A DNA stretch of 64,000 nucleotides from Athripsodes cinereus (taxonomy: Eukaryota > Arthropoda > Insecta > Trichoptera > Leptoceridae). Made by a program: the position numbers and the translations under genes. Location of the stretch: NCBI GenBank assembly GCA_947579605.1, contig OX388317.1:20293384-20357383 (forward strand). Direction: 5' to 3'. The notes beneath the pieces are model-generated. The model was not told where the DNA came from. It ran no database searches and was given only the letters and a program-made list of their open reading frames with translations. Below are positions 33,346-45,478 of this stretch, in pieces. Each line of letters starts with the position of its first letter. Within the stretch, counting starts at the first letter, position 1.

Positions 33346-34810
33346 CCGTGGAAATTAAGCTTTTTCTATTTTCTTAATTTACCCTTCAATTTTAGGTATT
33401 TCTTAATTTTGAGAATTCGAAATCAAGTGACAACTATTTTAATAAACTACACTCCTTTACAAATCCGTGTCATGAAATGTTTTATTTTTTTATAATGATA
33501 TTTTTTTGCGAATAAATGTAGACAGAAAGATTAGATCAAATAATATATTATTAAACATTTACGTATATTATTTTATTTGCTAGTGAAATACGACACGAGA
33601 GTTGAAATAAAATAAAACAAAGCAAAACATATCTTCATATGTTAGGTTAATAATCCCTTTTCAAAAGCTCTACTTCTCCTCTTAGTCCTTGAAAGCACAA
33701 AATTATATGCTTACTCGTTCTTTGTTTTATTTGATACTCATCATATATGTGCATAAAATGAAAATAGATTTGTTTTATTTTAAAATGGTGGGTTTTTTTT
33801 CATCCTTCAAGTTTAAATTACGCTAAAATTCATCTAAAAAAGCTTAGAAAGTGAATATTGTGTTACCTGTATGACAAAATTGATTTTTTAGGCTACTCAA
33901 AGAAAGTAAACTGTTGTCACATGACATTTTCGTTTATTTTAAAGGCAGATAAACTCGAGTGTTTAAGGGTATTCAAAACTATTGAAAGTTTTTTTTTCTT
34001 TACGTACCAACTGTTTTCATGTTATGTTATACAGTGACAGAAGGTTTTTCTAATAGTCGAAAGGCTTTTTTTAATACCCATGACTAATATATATTATTAT
34101 TTTGATAGCAAAACCATTTTTCATTTGTTGTCAACGTCACCTACTTCAAAAAATACGACATTTTATATGCTGTATATTATGATATGTACGGATTTTAGAT
34201 TATTGTTGTGATGAAATAATAAAAAAAATGTTCCATACAGAGATCATCAATAGTTTGGACGAAGATTTATATCTATAGCCATTATATTTTTACATTATAA
34301 GAGCTGCGGAGTAGGTACGACAGAACAGATGACACAATACATATAATATCACCAGCAGAGAATCTACCCGTCAACCAGAACTGTCGCAGAATGGAATGAA
34401 GAGTATAAATGGATGCGATATCACATTTCACCGTATATTTCTCTATCTCTACCTGTACCGACTACGAATACCTAAAGAATATTGTAGATTTTCCCTCTTT
34501 TTAGATTTTTCAACCCTCGTTTCTGACGATTTGAATTTATGAGAATTTGATGATGTTCCAATGTATTAAAATGTTCAAACGACTCCAAAATGTCCGTGCA
34601 ACTAATGAATTATCAGCTGTCAGAATATAAAATGATTTTTAACAATATTAATTCAAAACGGTGAAAAAAACTAATACCTAAAATGAATGCCTTCCAACTT
34701 TGTTTGAGTGGTTTATTTATTATCAATATTTGGAAGCTTAGTAAACATTTTTTTTTATTATTGCAATTATTAGATATTTAAGATCACAGCCCAAAATCCC
34801 CATAAGGGTT
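33346..34810. other. Unassigned AT-rich stretch
   Basis: No feature supported. A GTAC/CTAC-rich piece at 34310-34480 is slightly less AT-rich but shows no frame or repeat. Confidence 0.5.
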
Positions 34811-35045
34811 TTCTGCATATGAATAGTATAGACTTTGTTAATATATTCTTTATTATTTAAAATAATAATTAAAAAAACTTATAGAGTAAAGTTTCGTTTT
34901 AAATATGTCTTACCCAATTTTTTCTGCATATGAATAATATAGACTTTGTTAATATATTCTTTATTAATTAAAATAATAATTAAAAAAAACTTAAAGAGTA
35001 AAGTTTCGTTTAAAATATGTCTTACCCATTTTTTTCTGCATATGA
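34811..35045. repeat. Tandem repeat, 2 units of 111-112 bp plus a stub
   Basis: TTCTGCATATGAATA begins units at 34811 and 34922, and TTCTGCATATGA begins a stub at 35034. The units differ at only a few positions (for example GAATAGTATAG versus GAATAATATAG). Simple local duplication; no coding sense. Confidence 0.9.
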
Positions 35046-35612
35046 CCTTTTTCACCTCTTTGAAACAAGCATATATTTATTACTGTGATGTTATGACATT
35101 TTGCGAGATGCTTGTCGAAAAACGTCAAAAGAAGACACCTAGATTCATCTTAAAAAAATTCAGGTACCTGAAAGACTTTAACATGTATGTATGTAGTTAG
35201 TTTGTAAAGTAGGTATATTAGAAACAGGTTTCAGTCCCCGGGACTCACAGTCCACACAAGCTGTCATTAAGCTTAGGTTACTTTTTGCTCGTTTGAGTAA
35301 GCGCAAGTAATTAAGTATTTCATTCAATAGTGAAATTTCAAAACTATCTACATCCAAATCCCTCTGATTGCATGTCGCGTCATGTCTATGAAGAATTCGT
35401 ATTTTTGTACTTTTAAATAGGTACGACAACACGAATACCTAGATAGATATATCAGCCAGTTTGTATTTCATATTGTGAGTGGTGGCGTTAGAGTGGTATT
35501 GTGAATGTATCATAAAATAATATACCCATGTCGTAGACTGATTGGGAAAACAAATACTTTCCTTAGCGATCTAGCTAGATTATTAATGAAAAACGCTCCA
35601 TTTCCCTACTAT
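35046..35612. other. Unassigned stretch
   Basis: No feature supported; overlapping 84-codon frames on both strands show no motif. Confidence 0.5.
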
Positions 35613-35735
35613 CATCATCATCATCGGCCTCAACGCTCCTCTCGGGAGCACAGGGCAGAAACCAGCCTCCTCCATTCAGAGCGTCTCTGTGCCAATTGCG
35701 TCACCTCTTTCCACGACATTCCTTGCGCTCTGGTC
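35613..35735 (-). pseudogene. LINE-B 3' end, 5'-truncated
   Basis: (ATC)n tail at 35611-35625 on the plus strand, then CCTCAACGCTCCTCTCGGGA, GCACAGGGCAGAAACCAGCC, TCACCTCTTTCCACGACATT, CCTTGCGCTCTG. Encodes only the last ~30 codons (minus strand, GMSWKEV..ALCSREER-like). Nearly identical to the matching part of 18499-18814, so LINE-B moved fairly recently. Confidence 0.85.
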
Positions 35736-36267
35736 CCTACTATACTTTATTTAAAAATAATTTTTCGAAATATCCACTTTTTAATTCCAAAAATCTTCAC
35801 CTGTTGGTTTATCATCTGATGATTGACTATTGTTATCACGATTTAAGTTCGTTTTCGGGGTTACCTCGGTTTCTTTAGCGGGTTGGTATCACTGTACGAC
35901 TTCGAGTATTACACGAAGTGTTAACTCTTTCAAAGACCAGGGGGGCTATAAAGGCCACTTTATATGAATCATAGTAGGATCATATTAGGAATTGTAAAAC
36001 GATTTTACGGCAACATTTCACCAAATATGAATTGCAGATGAATGTGGCCATTTTAGGCACCCTGCTTGCGATGAATATTGATACGTAGCAGATGATATCC
36101 CGCAATAATATTTTTTTGCTGTTCCAAATGGTTGACATTCCACAAATTAACATAAAGCAGAAAAATCCTTAACAAATGAATTAGAAAGTATATTATTTAT
36201 CTTTAATAGAAATCTAAAAGAAAACAAGAATGTCTTTGAATCTTGTATTTTGACCACATGCATTGAA
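35736..36267. other. Unassigned stretch
   Basis: No feature supported. Confidence 0.5.
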
Positions 36268-36400
36268 TACACAAGGACGGTCGAGTATTTAGCAAGAGAA
36301 TAAAAAATGCAAGGAAGTGAATGTTGTGTGTAAAGATAGATCTAACTAGTTAGCTACTGTCCTCTCTGCCCACCTCACATGAAATTCGGCTTAATAAGAT
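36268..36400 (+). pseudogene. LINE-A fragment, diverged
   Basis: ACAAGGACGGTCGAGTATTT, AGCAAGAGAATAAAAAATGC, AAGATAGATCTAACTAGTTA, TGTCCTCTCTGCCCACCTCA: the KDGRVLSKRN to SAYPT codons and 3' end with stops. It faces the minus-strand LINE-A copy beginning 230 bp downstream. Confidence 0.5.
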
Positions 36401-36624
36401 TAACTATGTAACTAAGACGCTCTGCGAATTAACGTAATATTTCAATTATACTACAACTTTACTCACAGGATGATTCGAAATCACCTGGATGCTGTCTGCT
36501 ATTTTCATCATACTTGTACTTTGAGCTGTATCTACTTAATGTGTTCAGTCAGGTATGAAATAAATACTTTGTACCTGGTTCCTTTTTGGACTAACTTTGG
36601 AATACCTAATCATGAATCTATCTA

Positions 36625-37250
36625 ACTATCTATTCCCTCTCGCCGTATCCCAAGTGGGGTAGGCAGAGAGAACTGAACGCCAATTAGATCTGTCCTTACA
36701 TACTTCTTTCGCCTCCTCCACAGTCATACATTTTGTCATGCACGCAAGTCGATTTCTCTTACTCAAAACACGGCCGTCCTTGAGAACTTGATCTAAATAT
36801 TCAAGCCATGTAGTTCTCGGAGGCCAACGCTTCCTCACACCCCTCCTTTCAGCCAAGTATATCCTCTTTGTCATTCTTTCCTCTTCCATTAGTTCCACAT
36901 GACCAAACCATCTCAATTTATTCACACGCATTCTATCCACAACACTCCTTTTGCATCCACTCATTCTTCTAATATCCTCATTCCTCGCTCTATCACGCAA
37001 CGTTTTACTAGCCATCCTCCTCAGCGATCTCATCTCCACAGCATTTATTCCACTTTCGTCCTTCTTCAACCATGTCCACGTTTCGCTTGCATACATAAAT
37101 GTCGGTACCAGGATCGTATTGTGCACTAGCAATTTTGCCATGTTCGACATATTGTCATTGCTGACAATGGGCCCGTTAATCCTAGCACCGGCCACTTTTC
37201 TTCTTTCGATATCCTTGTCGCACTTTCCATCCCTTGCAAGCATCATGAAG
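36625..37250 (-). pseudogene. LINE-A reverse transcriptase C-terminus, longest copy
   Basis: A minus-strand open frame of 206 codons (36626-37246) reading MLARDGKCDKDIERRKVAGA near the start, then LVHNTILVPTFMYASETWTW, EMRSLRRMASKTLRDRARNE, RMSGCKRSVVDRMRVNKLRW, FGHVELMEEERMTKR, and ending WRSVLSAYPTWDTARGNR. It starts after the RT catalytic palm (no YxDD), in the thumb/connection region, and ends with the LINE 3' terminus. The frame is uninterrupted. About 75-80% of residues agree by eye with the 3857 copy, so they are distinct insertions of one family. As elsewhere, truncation is from the 5' side. Confidence 0.88.
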
Positions 37251-38462
37251 AATAATAATAAAAAATACGAAATATAGATATTAATAGTTTATGTCATATT
37301 TTATACTCCTATGCCATACAACTTTTTATTTGACTGTACCAATTAGGTGTCTCTCACAAAATTGAGGTAGCTAGTGTTTGCGTGTACTTCAAAACGTAAA
37401 ATTCTTCAGTAAATTTAATTCTTTTAATACAGTAAAATATAAACCAAGCTGTTTCGGACTGCCCAGAATAGGGACCCATTCTCACAAGTGATGGTCAGCG
37501 TCGAGCGGACCCGATACGACACATGAAGAGAGAGAGATAAACTATGGTTTTTTTCTTTAACCTCTAAAGGTTATTGAAAATAAATTTTCTTTGCGGGAGA
37601 ATATCCATAACAATAATTGAGATAGCCAGCGTTTACTTGTAATCGATAACGTAAGATTGCTTAGTTAATTTAGTTCATTTAATAAAGGTAGGTCTAAGCC
37701 AAGATGATTTGCGTTAGTCACGTTATCATAAATCAATTAATATTTATAAGACAATCAAAACACTGTTATAATTTTCACCACATTTATTCAAACTGTAACG
37801 TTTTCGCCCACTTCAAATAAATATTCTTATAAATATTGAATATGAATTTTCACAGTGTGAACACAAACACCCTTCAACAATTAATAAATCAATTATGTTG
37901 GCGGCAGATTATCTATGAACTCTACATGTGTGCAGATCCCTATACTATAAAAAAGACATTTAAAATATACTGTATACCTCATCACTTAAGTGAAAATGGT
38001 GTGTTAAAGTTTTGTATGCTTTATTTTACAATAGATACCTGTCTTTAACAGTAAACTCAAAAACTTGCAGAAATGACTATGATACCTATATATTTTACTT
38101 CGAATCTTCAGGAATATAAAAATAATAATAGTAGAAATATTTGAGCTTTAACGAAGTAGAATCTACATAATATAAACACGAAATATCAAAAATGTACATT
38201 TTAAGGTTTTCTTATCAAAAGTGAGAAAGGAGTTTTCACTTTTTTACTACGCCTTAGTGTAAAATAACATAACATTTTATTGCATTCACCACTTCTTCAT
38301 GTTGGGGAGGAAAAGAAAATTAAAATAATCATAAAGTGTGTAATGAAAGAAGGTTTCTTATTTCAACGGTGCGGAAATGAAATGAGGAAGGTCTCAAAAT
38401 CAAAAAGATTGAATCTTAAATTTCTACAATACAACAGAGTTATTCAAATAATTAAGATGATT
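37251..38462. other. Unassigned AT-rich stretch
   Basis: No feature supported; several 60-70 codon frames lack motifs. Confidence 0.5.
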
Positions 38463-38600
38463 GATAGTCTGACGGAAGAGTCATGAACTTTCAATCGGAA
38501 GATTTCGGATTTGTTTCCATTCATGCTCGCTATCACGACACAAGCATGTTGCGTAATATAAAGGGGTTAGGGTGTATTTTGAACCCAGCTCCTTCAAAAA
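38463..38600 (+). repeat. SINE-B, old diverged copy
   Basis: TAGTCTGACGGAAGAGTCAT (A-box side), GATTTCGGATTTGTTTCC (eroded B box), TATCACGACACAAGCATG, GTAATATAAAGGGGTTAGGG, TGTATTTTGAACCC: the whole SINE-B order. Confidence 0.6.
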
Positions 38601-38746
38601 ATGCAAAAATATTTATTCAAAGGGTGAAACTACCATGCTGAGCCATCATCCTTTGAAAAAAGAACGTTTTGTGTAGCAGGTCCTTAACATTGTTATTCCA
38701 CCGTATGATGATTCTAGTTGATTTAGCTTTGGCACTTTTAATTTTA

Positions 38747-39019
38747 CTATATTACTATACTATACTATACCATCACGGCATATCCCACAAGTGGGGTAGC
38801 CAGCAGATCAGCTGCATGTAAGAAACATGCAAACTGTCCTCTTCGTGCCAATATAAAATCAAGACATTCAGGATGGGTGGCAAACCTCATCGCTGAATTT
38901 AAGATGTAAAATGTCTTATTTTTTTCGAACACCTGCCTTTTACAGGGCACTCGAAAACTTACGCAGAAGAGTGGGAGACCAATTCTTTACCGGGTGCTCC
39001 ACGGGATAATTTTTAAATA
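38747..39019 (-). mobile_element. SINE-A, full length, young, with 13-bp target duplication
   Basis: A complete copy on the minus strand with tail TATAGTATAGTATAGTAA. The 13-bp repeat ACTTTTAATTTTA flanks it at 38734-38746 and 39020-39032, showing insertion by target-primed reverse transcription rather than as a DNA transposon. It differs from 61016-61272 by one base (AGA versus CGA, both Arg in the sense frame) over about 245 bp. The sense frame encodes 61 residues (38765-38950) identical to that copy. I see no clear pol III A box; GTGTTCGAAAA is a weak B-box resemblance. Confidence 0.95.
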
Positions 39020-39651
39020 ACTTTTAATTTTAACCCGTCCCTAAGTCGTTAGTGCAGTCAAGTTTGCTTCTGAAGCTGGCGAGATGTTCGTTGTTCTTCT
39101 GTAACGTTGCTATAAACAATATAGCGGTGTCAATATTATATCGTGAGTAGATGGCGTTAAACAAATTTATGATATTCTTCGTTCTGTTTTTGCGGCCTTT
39201 GTTACTTACAGGTGAATTTTGAAAATCCACATAGGAACACTTTACAAAACTTGTTACATTAATTGCAATATAGAAAAAATAATAATACTCACATAAGAAA
39301 TTCACAATTCACATTATAATAAAATGTATAAGATTTTATCTGACACCAACCTATTAATTCCACCAAACACAACAACAAGTAACTAAAATCTTATTATTAT
39401 AAGCTTGAAAGAGAAATAAATAAGGTACCTAAACCTTTCATACAACTTTCGAAATTGGTCTAATTGTTTCAAATAATTATTACTTTTTATTTCAATATAT
39501 TTTAATGATTAGTTCAATCTTATAGAATCTTGGTATTTATATTCAGGATATCATAATTTTTACAAAGCTGAAAGCATGTTTTTTTATTGAACGGTTCAAT
39601 TGATATTATTTTGATATATTTCTCATGCAAAAAATTCCTAATAGTTTATTA

Positions 39652-39830
39652 TTTTGAATGTTTTTTAAATATTCTACAATGCACATTCGTTACTTGATTT
39701 TTTAAAATCGCGATCGATAGTAATAGTATTATCTCGCTCGTCAATGGTAAAGGTTTACCGAAATCGATCGCGATTTTAAAAAATCATGTAACGGATGTGC
39801 ATTGTAGAATATTTAAAAAAACATTCAAAA
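39652..39830. repeat. Foldback (about 67-bp arms, 44-nt loop)
   Basis: Left arm 39652-39718 and right arm 39763-39830 pair with few mismatches (for example TTACTTGAT versus TTACATGAT). The inner ends are GATCGATCGCGAT-type sequences. A 14-bp direct repeat ATAGTTTATTATTT occurs at 39641-39654 and 39872-39885, bracketing the structure as an insertion would. Confidence 0.85.
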
Positions 39831-39885
39831 TGTCTCGTAAGTGTTACATAGTTTATCCTTCTATAACTGATATAGTTTATTATTT

Positions 39886-41326
39886 ATTTATTGGATTATT
39901 GAACATTTGAACATAAACAATTTACAAATCACAAGAATATAAACAATGCATTATCCTACTCAACTTGTATGCATAATTTCATAATTACGATAAGCCCACA
40001 AGGTTGTCATTTCTAATAAAAGTTAGAATAAAAATAAAACACAAAGTACCAAATTAATATGCATAAAAAAACACCCCAAACAGACAATACGGGTGCGCAT
40101 ACATTTATTATTACCTTTAATTTACAACTTGCTTGCATTACTACTACAAGTCTTAAAAAAACTTTTAAAAAATAATTTAGTTCTATAGTTCAAAACCACT
40201 CCTTTCCAACATAAAATTTAGATGGAATAGAAAGATAAAATATGTATAACAAATCTGTAGACATCTCCGGACGTAATATGGTCCGCTTGTTCCATTTCCA
40301 CCAAGAGTGGGTAATTTTCTACTACGTGATCCTACGTAGAGGCTGGGGCTGGGAGTATGTTAGCACTAAGTAGTTACTAGTATGCAATACATAGAATAAA
40401 GCCACTAATGGTAATAAGGGGAATGCAGGCAGCAATAGGTTAACAGGTATAGAAAAGGTCTGGAATATTTTTCTAAGATTTTCTTATAAAGAAACTATTT
40501 TTGTATGTAAAATTTAATTGGGTTCTTAATAAACTCAAATACACCTACAATTTTCTTCAGCTATGTTTTATTATGAGAAAAAAGATATCGTGAAATTCTT
40601 TATCAGGCCAACGTTTAGCACTTTTACCAAGTACCATCATTCGACAATTTTAACTAAATTACATAAGATTAATATACAATAAATATATAAGTACTGCCTT
40701 AGAACAGACAAATTTCTAGTGAGGCAATAAATTTAATTTCTTATTACTGTTTTTAGAACACATAATCAGGTAAAGAAAAAGCTGTATTTAGTTATAATTG
40801 GTTTTAGTAGTAGTAAAGCTTGATGTTGTTGCAAATAAATAAAATAAAAAGCTAAGCAATACTTGATTACTGAGTTAGAGATTTAAACTAATTATACTTT
40901 ACATACTATATTTTCGTAATATCTAACAAACCTTAGTTTCCCACTTCTGGAACTTATGTAAGTAGGTACTTTACTACGTATTTTTACTTCCTTTTATTTT
41001 TCTTCTGCTAACCATCGCACCTGATAGAATTAATGGAAATTATTCTTAGTACCATTTCCATTAGATTCTGAAAGTAGAACACATTGTTCCAGATTCCAAT
41101 CTAACTAAAACAACTTCGTTTCAGCGAGGAAAAAAAACGTTAAATCTAATAACTAGTTCCTATAATATTATGTTTCTTCTATGTAGGTATATTAGATAAA
41201 TGAGAACTGATTTCTCTAAGCCATGTCGCTCACACTTTGAGCTTATCGGAATAATCGTAATTCCACAAGTGTTATCAGTAGTTATTTATTTTAAATTGCC
41301 TGCTTCCACTGCTTCAAGAGTCTTGA
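39886..41326. other. Unassigned AT-rich stretch
   Basis: No gene or clear repeat; a small inverted pair TAATGGAAAT/ATTTCCATTA lies near 41031-41074. Confidence 0.5.
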
Positions 41327-41395
41327 TATTCCGTGAAGTCCCGATATTAATTTAGTCTCCCACTCTTTAATGCCAGCTTTCAAAAATCATGTTCA
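41327..41395 (+). repeat. SINE-A 5' fragment
   Basis: ATTCCGTGAAGTCCCGATAT, TTAGTCTCCCACTCTTTAAT matches the SINE-A head (CCGTGGAGCACCCGGTAAAG, GGTCTCCCACTCTTCTGC). Confidence 0.4.
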
Positions 41396-41451
41396 ATGCA
41401 GAGACTTATAAAATATCTTGTACATACCTATACCAATGTGTAAGATGCTAC

Positions 41452-41830
41452 AGTATATACAGTATAGTGAGTTACACTCCATTAGATTGGTCTGCAACGA
41501 GTTCTGATTTCCTTCTCAATTCCTCCGTATATTCTAATAGTCTCTTTAATTCTACTACGTGCCACAGTTCGTGTCCTTGTTCACTTGGTCCATATAGGTG
41601 TCTCTTGGTCGGTCTCTGCCATTTCTACCTTCGGTCTTGTCCTCCGCGATGATGATGATCAGGCGATGTAGTGGCCAATCTAGTTAGCTCAGCTCGTTGT
41701 TGGCATGAGTTGCCTTCTTTCGCCTACGCTGATTAGCATCTCTTCGTTATCGACATGTCCCGACCAATGGATCTTCATCATGCGTCTGTAGCACCACATC
41801 AAGATACTGAACATTATCAATTCTGGAATG
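41452..41830 (-). pseudogene. LINE-C reverse transcriptase C-terminal remnant
   Basis: The minus strand gives MWCYRRMMKIHWSGHVDNEE then LISVGERRQLM in one frame, and RNGRDRPRDTYMDQV further on in another. The WxYRRMxKIxW..HV.NEE row followed by a GRxGRxRPR..Y.DQ row is the standard segment after the RT domain in several non-LTR clades. Frameshifts separate the blocks. The 3' end ATTGGTCTGCA..GTAACTCACT (reverse sense) is shared with 47570-47820. Confidence 0.7.
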
Positions 41831-42454
41831 ATGACATTCATATATTCTAAATAGGTACACGTGTATAATAGTTTTCATGCTCTATTGGTTGGCCAACTTA
41901 CTTGATTTTCACAAGGTTTAAAATTTTGGAATCTAAATCGGTTAGTGCATATTTATATAGTTTCATTTATAAAATTGTTAATTAAGTATTTCACAACTTA
42001 ACTTTCACATATTTTTCTAATAAAACATTAAGAAATATCAGCATGCAGACTCCAACAAGTGTATATTATTACTGTTTAAGAAAAACAATAAGAACAAGAC
42101 TTGATAACATGTATAATAATATGTACCTATAATATAATGCATTGAATCCAAGGTTCCCAAATGTCACACGGTCGTGTCGGTTCAACGGAATAGTTATGGC
42201 TTATTGTTCAATGTTTTATAGACTTAGAAAACATTGTCTTCATAAGTACTTTTAATTAATATATGTTTAATTAGAACTTTATTAACAGAGTCGGTGTGAG
42301 GTAATCTTATTTTACGGATGAATCTTCGATTATTCTTATTATAAAACCACGTTTATTTTCGGGTGAGCAGAGGGACATAATTATCAGTTTCACTCATTTA
42401 CCTTTCGATGCTTCTTTCGGAAGGATGGACATGAGTATCTTCCAATCAGAGCAA
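41831..42454. other. Unassigned AT-rich stretch
   Basis: No feature supported. Confidence 0.5.
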
Positions 42455-42615
42455 TTATTTATTTTTTATAAACAATTTACGGCGCTAGCCTTTTACATGT
42501 TGAAAATTAACATACATAATTCATGAAATGCACACACAAGACACAACAATTTCAATAAAAAGTCAACAAAACATCAAAGAAAAGAACAATATAATTATCA
42601 ATAAAGAAAAAAAAT
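42455..42615 (-). repeat. LINE 3'-tail repeat (tail family 2)
   Basis: TTATTTATTTTTTATAAAC, then ATTTACGGCGCTAGCCTTTT and ACATGTTGAAAATTAACATA. Closest relative: the unit seed at 50165-50240. Confidence 0.55.
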
Positions 42616-44039
42616 CAATGTCAATTCAATAGTAGGTAGTGTATTCAAATTTTCAATAAACAAACAGGAGTATTAATCATTATTATCAATTAAATCACTG
42701 TTTTTACAACATTTTTACCGATTTGATATCGTTATTATAGAAAAGAAAGTCATACAAACAGTTTATGCAGTATGTAGGCACCTGATTCTATTTTTAATGA
42801 ATTTATTAATCTGGATTTGCTTCAGGCCCAAATACCGTTTCAGTAAGCAATATGCTTTTATCATAAAATTAGAGTGGGGTTTTTGCGAAAATTGGAAATC
42901 TGAAATCATTGCATTTTACGTAATTAAACGGTTTGTATTGAAACGCAAAATATTTTGTACTCACCATAATTCAAGCGTAGGCAATCACATCAATTTTACA
43001 ACACCAACAGACGTACCTACCTGTATTTCATTTACTGAATACTTAATTGTTTTAAACAGTATTGAAAAAGTAATTGGTGTTTAATAAATATTTATTTTAT
43101 AATTAATCAGTCGTTTAGGTATTTGATGAATATCTAACTGCTTTTTTATGTATTTTCTGTCATATTGTCTTTACAATTTACATCGAAGATATTGTACTAT
43201 CTTTTTCCCTTTACTTTCTATGAAGAATAAATTATTGAAGAGTTATAATAATCTATGCTTCATTGTCACTTTCACTTTTAATCTCATTAAATTATACACA
43301 GGTGATGACAATCATTAATTAATGTAAGATTAATTAGATGAAATCATAGTAATGTAAACTGATTAAACATAGGTATTCGAGATTCTGTCTTCGTTCACTT
43401 TCTTTTTTTATTAGTGATGAAGCTATTCTTGTGGGACAGTGTTGAAAAAGCGTAAATATTAGGTAGGTACTGTTCTTTATGTAACTTTCTTCAATCTTTG
43501 AAGGAAGTTCAAACCTTGTACAGGGAGGTAGAAAGTTCAAAAATAGTGTAAATGTATGGTGTAGTGGCATCGAAGTGGGCCCTTCCCACTCCTAGCCAGA
43601 CAAAAAGTTAGGCCGAACATAAACTGAATAAAATCAGATTATTAATTAACATCTTTTTAAATCTTATTTAATTGAAAAAGAATTAGAAATTGTTTATACA
43701 TAGGTAATTATGAAGTTTTGGGACAGGAAGACAATTAGACTTACACCGTGTTAAAATTATGAATCACTAATAGGTACGAATGGAAGTAGGAACGGCCTTT
43801 CCCCATCCTAAGAAAAAATCTTGCATATACCTTTGTTCGAATGATGAATTATTAGGACAAATAATATTACTTTGAATATCTTGTCTTAAGAACGTAGGTG
43901 CATATGAAAAAAGAGTTTTATTTTATTTCATATTTCACATCTTACAGAAGAAAACATAAACTTACAATACATATTATTAACAAACTATACACTCAACATG
44001 CGGACCAGCAAAGATTTCAAGCTTAGTTGTTTGTATTTC
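42616..44039. other. Unassigned AT-rich stretch
   Basis: No feature supported; the 95-codon plus frame at 42797 and 78-codon minus frame at 43334 have no motif I know. Confidence 0.45.
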
Positions 44040-44092
44040 TGTTCTCTCTGCCAACTCTTTTATAATATGACATGGCGTGAAGACGAAGATAG
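44040..44092 (+). repeat. LINE-A 3' end remnant
   Basis: TGTTCTCTCTGCCAACTC, then GACATGGCGTGAAGACGAAG mirrors the LINE-A end GTTCTCTCTGCCTACCCC..GGCGTGAGGG. Confidence 0.4.
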
Positions 44093-45039
44093 ATAAATAA
44101 GTATATAAGTTTTCAAATAATAATTCTAATTCCAATAACAACGTACTTGAATTAGAGAGAGGTTTGTTTTAACACTCCGTGAATCGCGTTTGTTTATTTT
44201 TAATTTTAAGTTTAATAACTGATCTAGCCAGTAAGATGAAATCTAATAAGAATTTAAAAAGAAACGCAATGTTTAGAAATACCACTGTGACTTTTATTTT
44301 GAACTTTGCTCCCAGAAAACTTTATTCACTCGATTGCAAAATCCGTCATTAATTAATATAAAAAAAAACACAAAATATTTGAAAGGAGACTCAGTGATCG
44401 TCTGGATATCGCAGAAGTCCCCAGACCAAAAAACCTTCATGTGTGAAATCTTTTGAAAACATTTGGATATCCTTATATACCTATGAGAGAAAAACATGTA
44501 AATTAACTTTAAAAACTGGTAAGTAAAAACAATACTTGGGGTACAAGAAAAATGTTGAACAGAACTACTCTATATGAGAGAAACTCCATTAGGATTTCTC
44601 TCTACAAAAAAAAAAGTAAAGAAGGTCTTCAGTATTACCAATATAAAGAGTGTAGTATTGCCTCTGAAAACTAATATCCGTGTCATAGACAGTTGAGGAT
44701 AAAAAAAGGACTTGAAGATGTTTTGGGTGCCTTTGAAGTACATAACTCAAAGTTGTGAGGATGGATCCCTTGTTATATCCACATGAGAGCCTTTGAAAAT
44801 ACTTTGATCAAAATTTGTCAAATTTCCAAATCAAATTCAAAGGGAATCCAAAGATAATATATTATTGTCTATTGTATCCCTTTACTTGTACATTTCTTCT
44901 CAGAAATAACTTTCAAATGAAATTTGTTTCAATATATCTATATCTATCTATCAAACTCATACAAATACCTTGATCGGTCAGGCAGAAAAAAATGTATCTT
45001 CTATTTTTGGGTAGACAGAAAAAAAATATTAGTTTATTA
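44093..45039. other. Unassigned AT-rich stretch
   Basis: No feature supported. Confidence 0.5.
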
Positions 45040-45180
45040 AGACATTTTACAGCTGAAATTCAGCGATTTGGAATGCCACTATTCCACTATTTTTATCGCC
45101 ACAGGATTTGAATTTGTATTTTTTTTACATGCAATCTGTCTGTTGACTACCCCACTTATCGGAGATTCCATGATAATGGT
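45040..45180 (+). repeat. SINE-A, diverged 3' part
   Basis: AAGACATTTTACAGCTGAAA, TTCAGCGATTTGGAATGCCA, ACATGCAATCTGTCTGTTGA, CTACCCCACTTATCGG, CCATGATAATGGTATTA. Confidence 0.6.
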
Positions 45181-45186
45181 ATTAAT

Positions 45187-45292
45187 AGCCTAAAGATCTA
45201 GAACTTCCAAATAAAACCGTGGTTCAAATCCTGCTGCCGACATTCTCCGCCTTCATAATATAGCTTAGTATAAGAGAATTAAGGGTTTATTC
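45187..45292 (+). repeat. SINE-B, diverged
   Basis: TAGCCTAAAGATCTAGAACT (A-box side), GTGGTTCAAATCC (B box), TGCTGCCGACATTCTCCGCC, TATAGCTTAGTATAAGAGAA. Confidence 0.5.
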
Positions 45293-45299
45293 AATCGTT

Positions 45300-45478
45300 C
45301 ATACCATCATGGGATTTTACACAGAAGAGGTAGCCAGCAGACGAACTGCAAATGACCACGCAATTCGTTATTTCCTTGGCAATAAAAGTTTAGTCGTAAT
45401 GCCTGCCTCTGACTCGACACTCGAAGATATTCAGAAAAAAGGGAGACCTAATCTTTGCCGGAAACTCTACGGGGCAAT
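45300..45478 (-). repeat. SINE-A, diverged, nearly full
   Basis: ATACCATCATGGGATTTTAC, GGTAGCCAGCAGACGAACTG, CTGCCTCTGACTCGACACTC, AGGGAGACCTAATCTTTGCC, GGAAACTCTACGGGGCA. The 78-codon plus-strand frame over this copy is antisense to the element. Confidence 0.6.

Noticed and set aside
36951..37277. 108-codon plus-strand frame
   Set aside because: Antisense to the LINE-A frame at 36626-37246.
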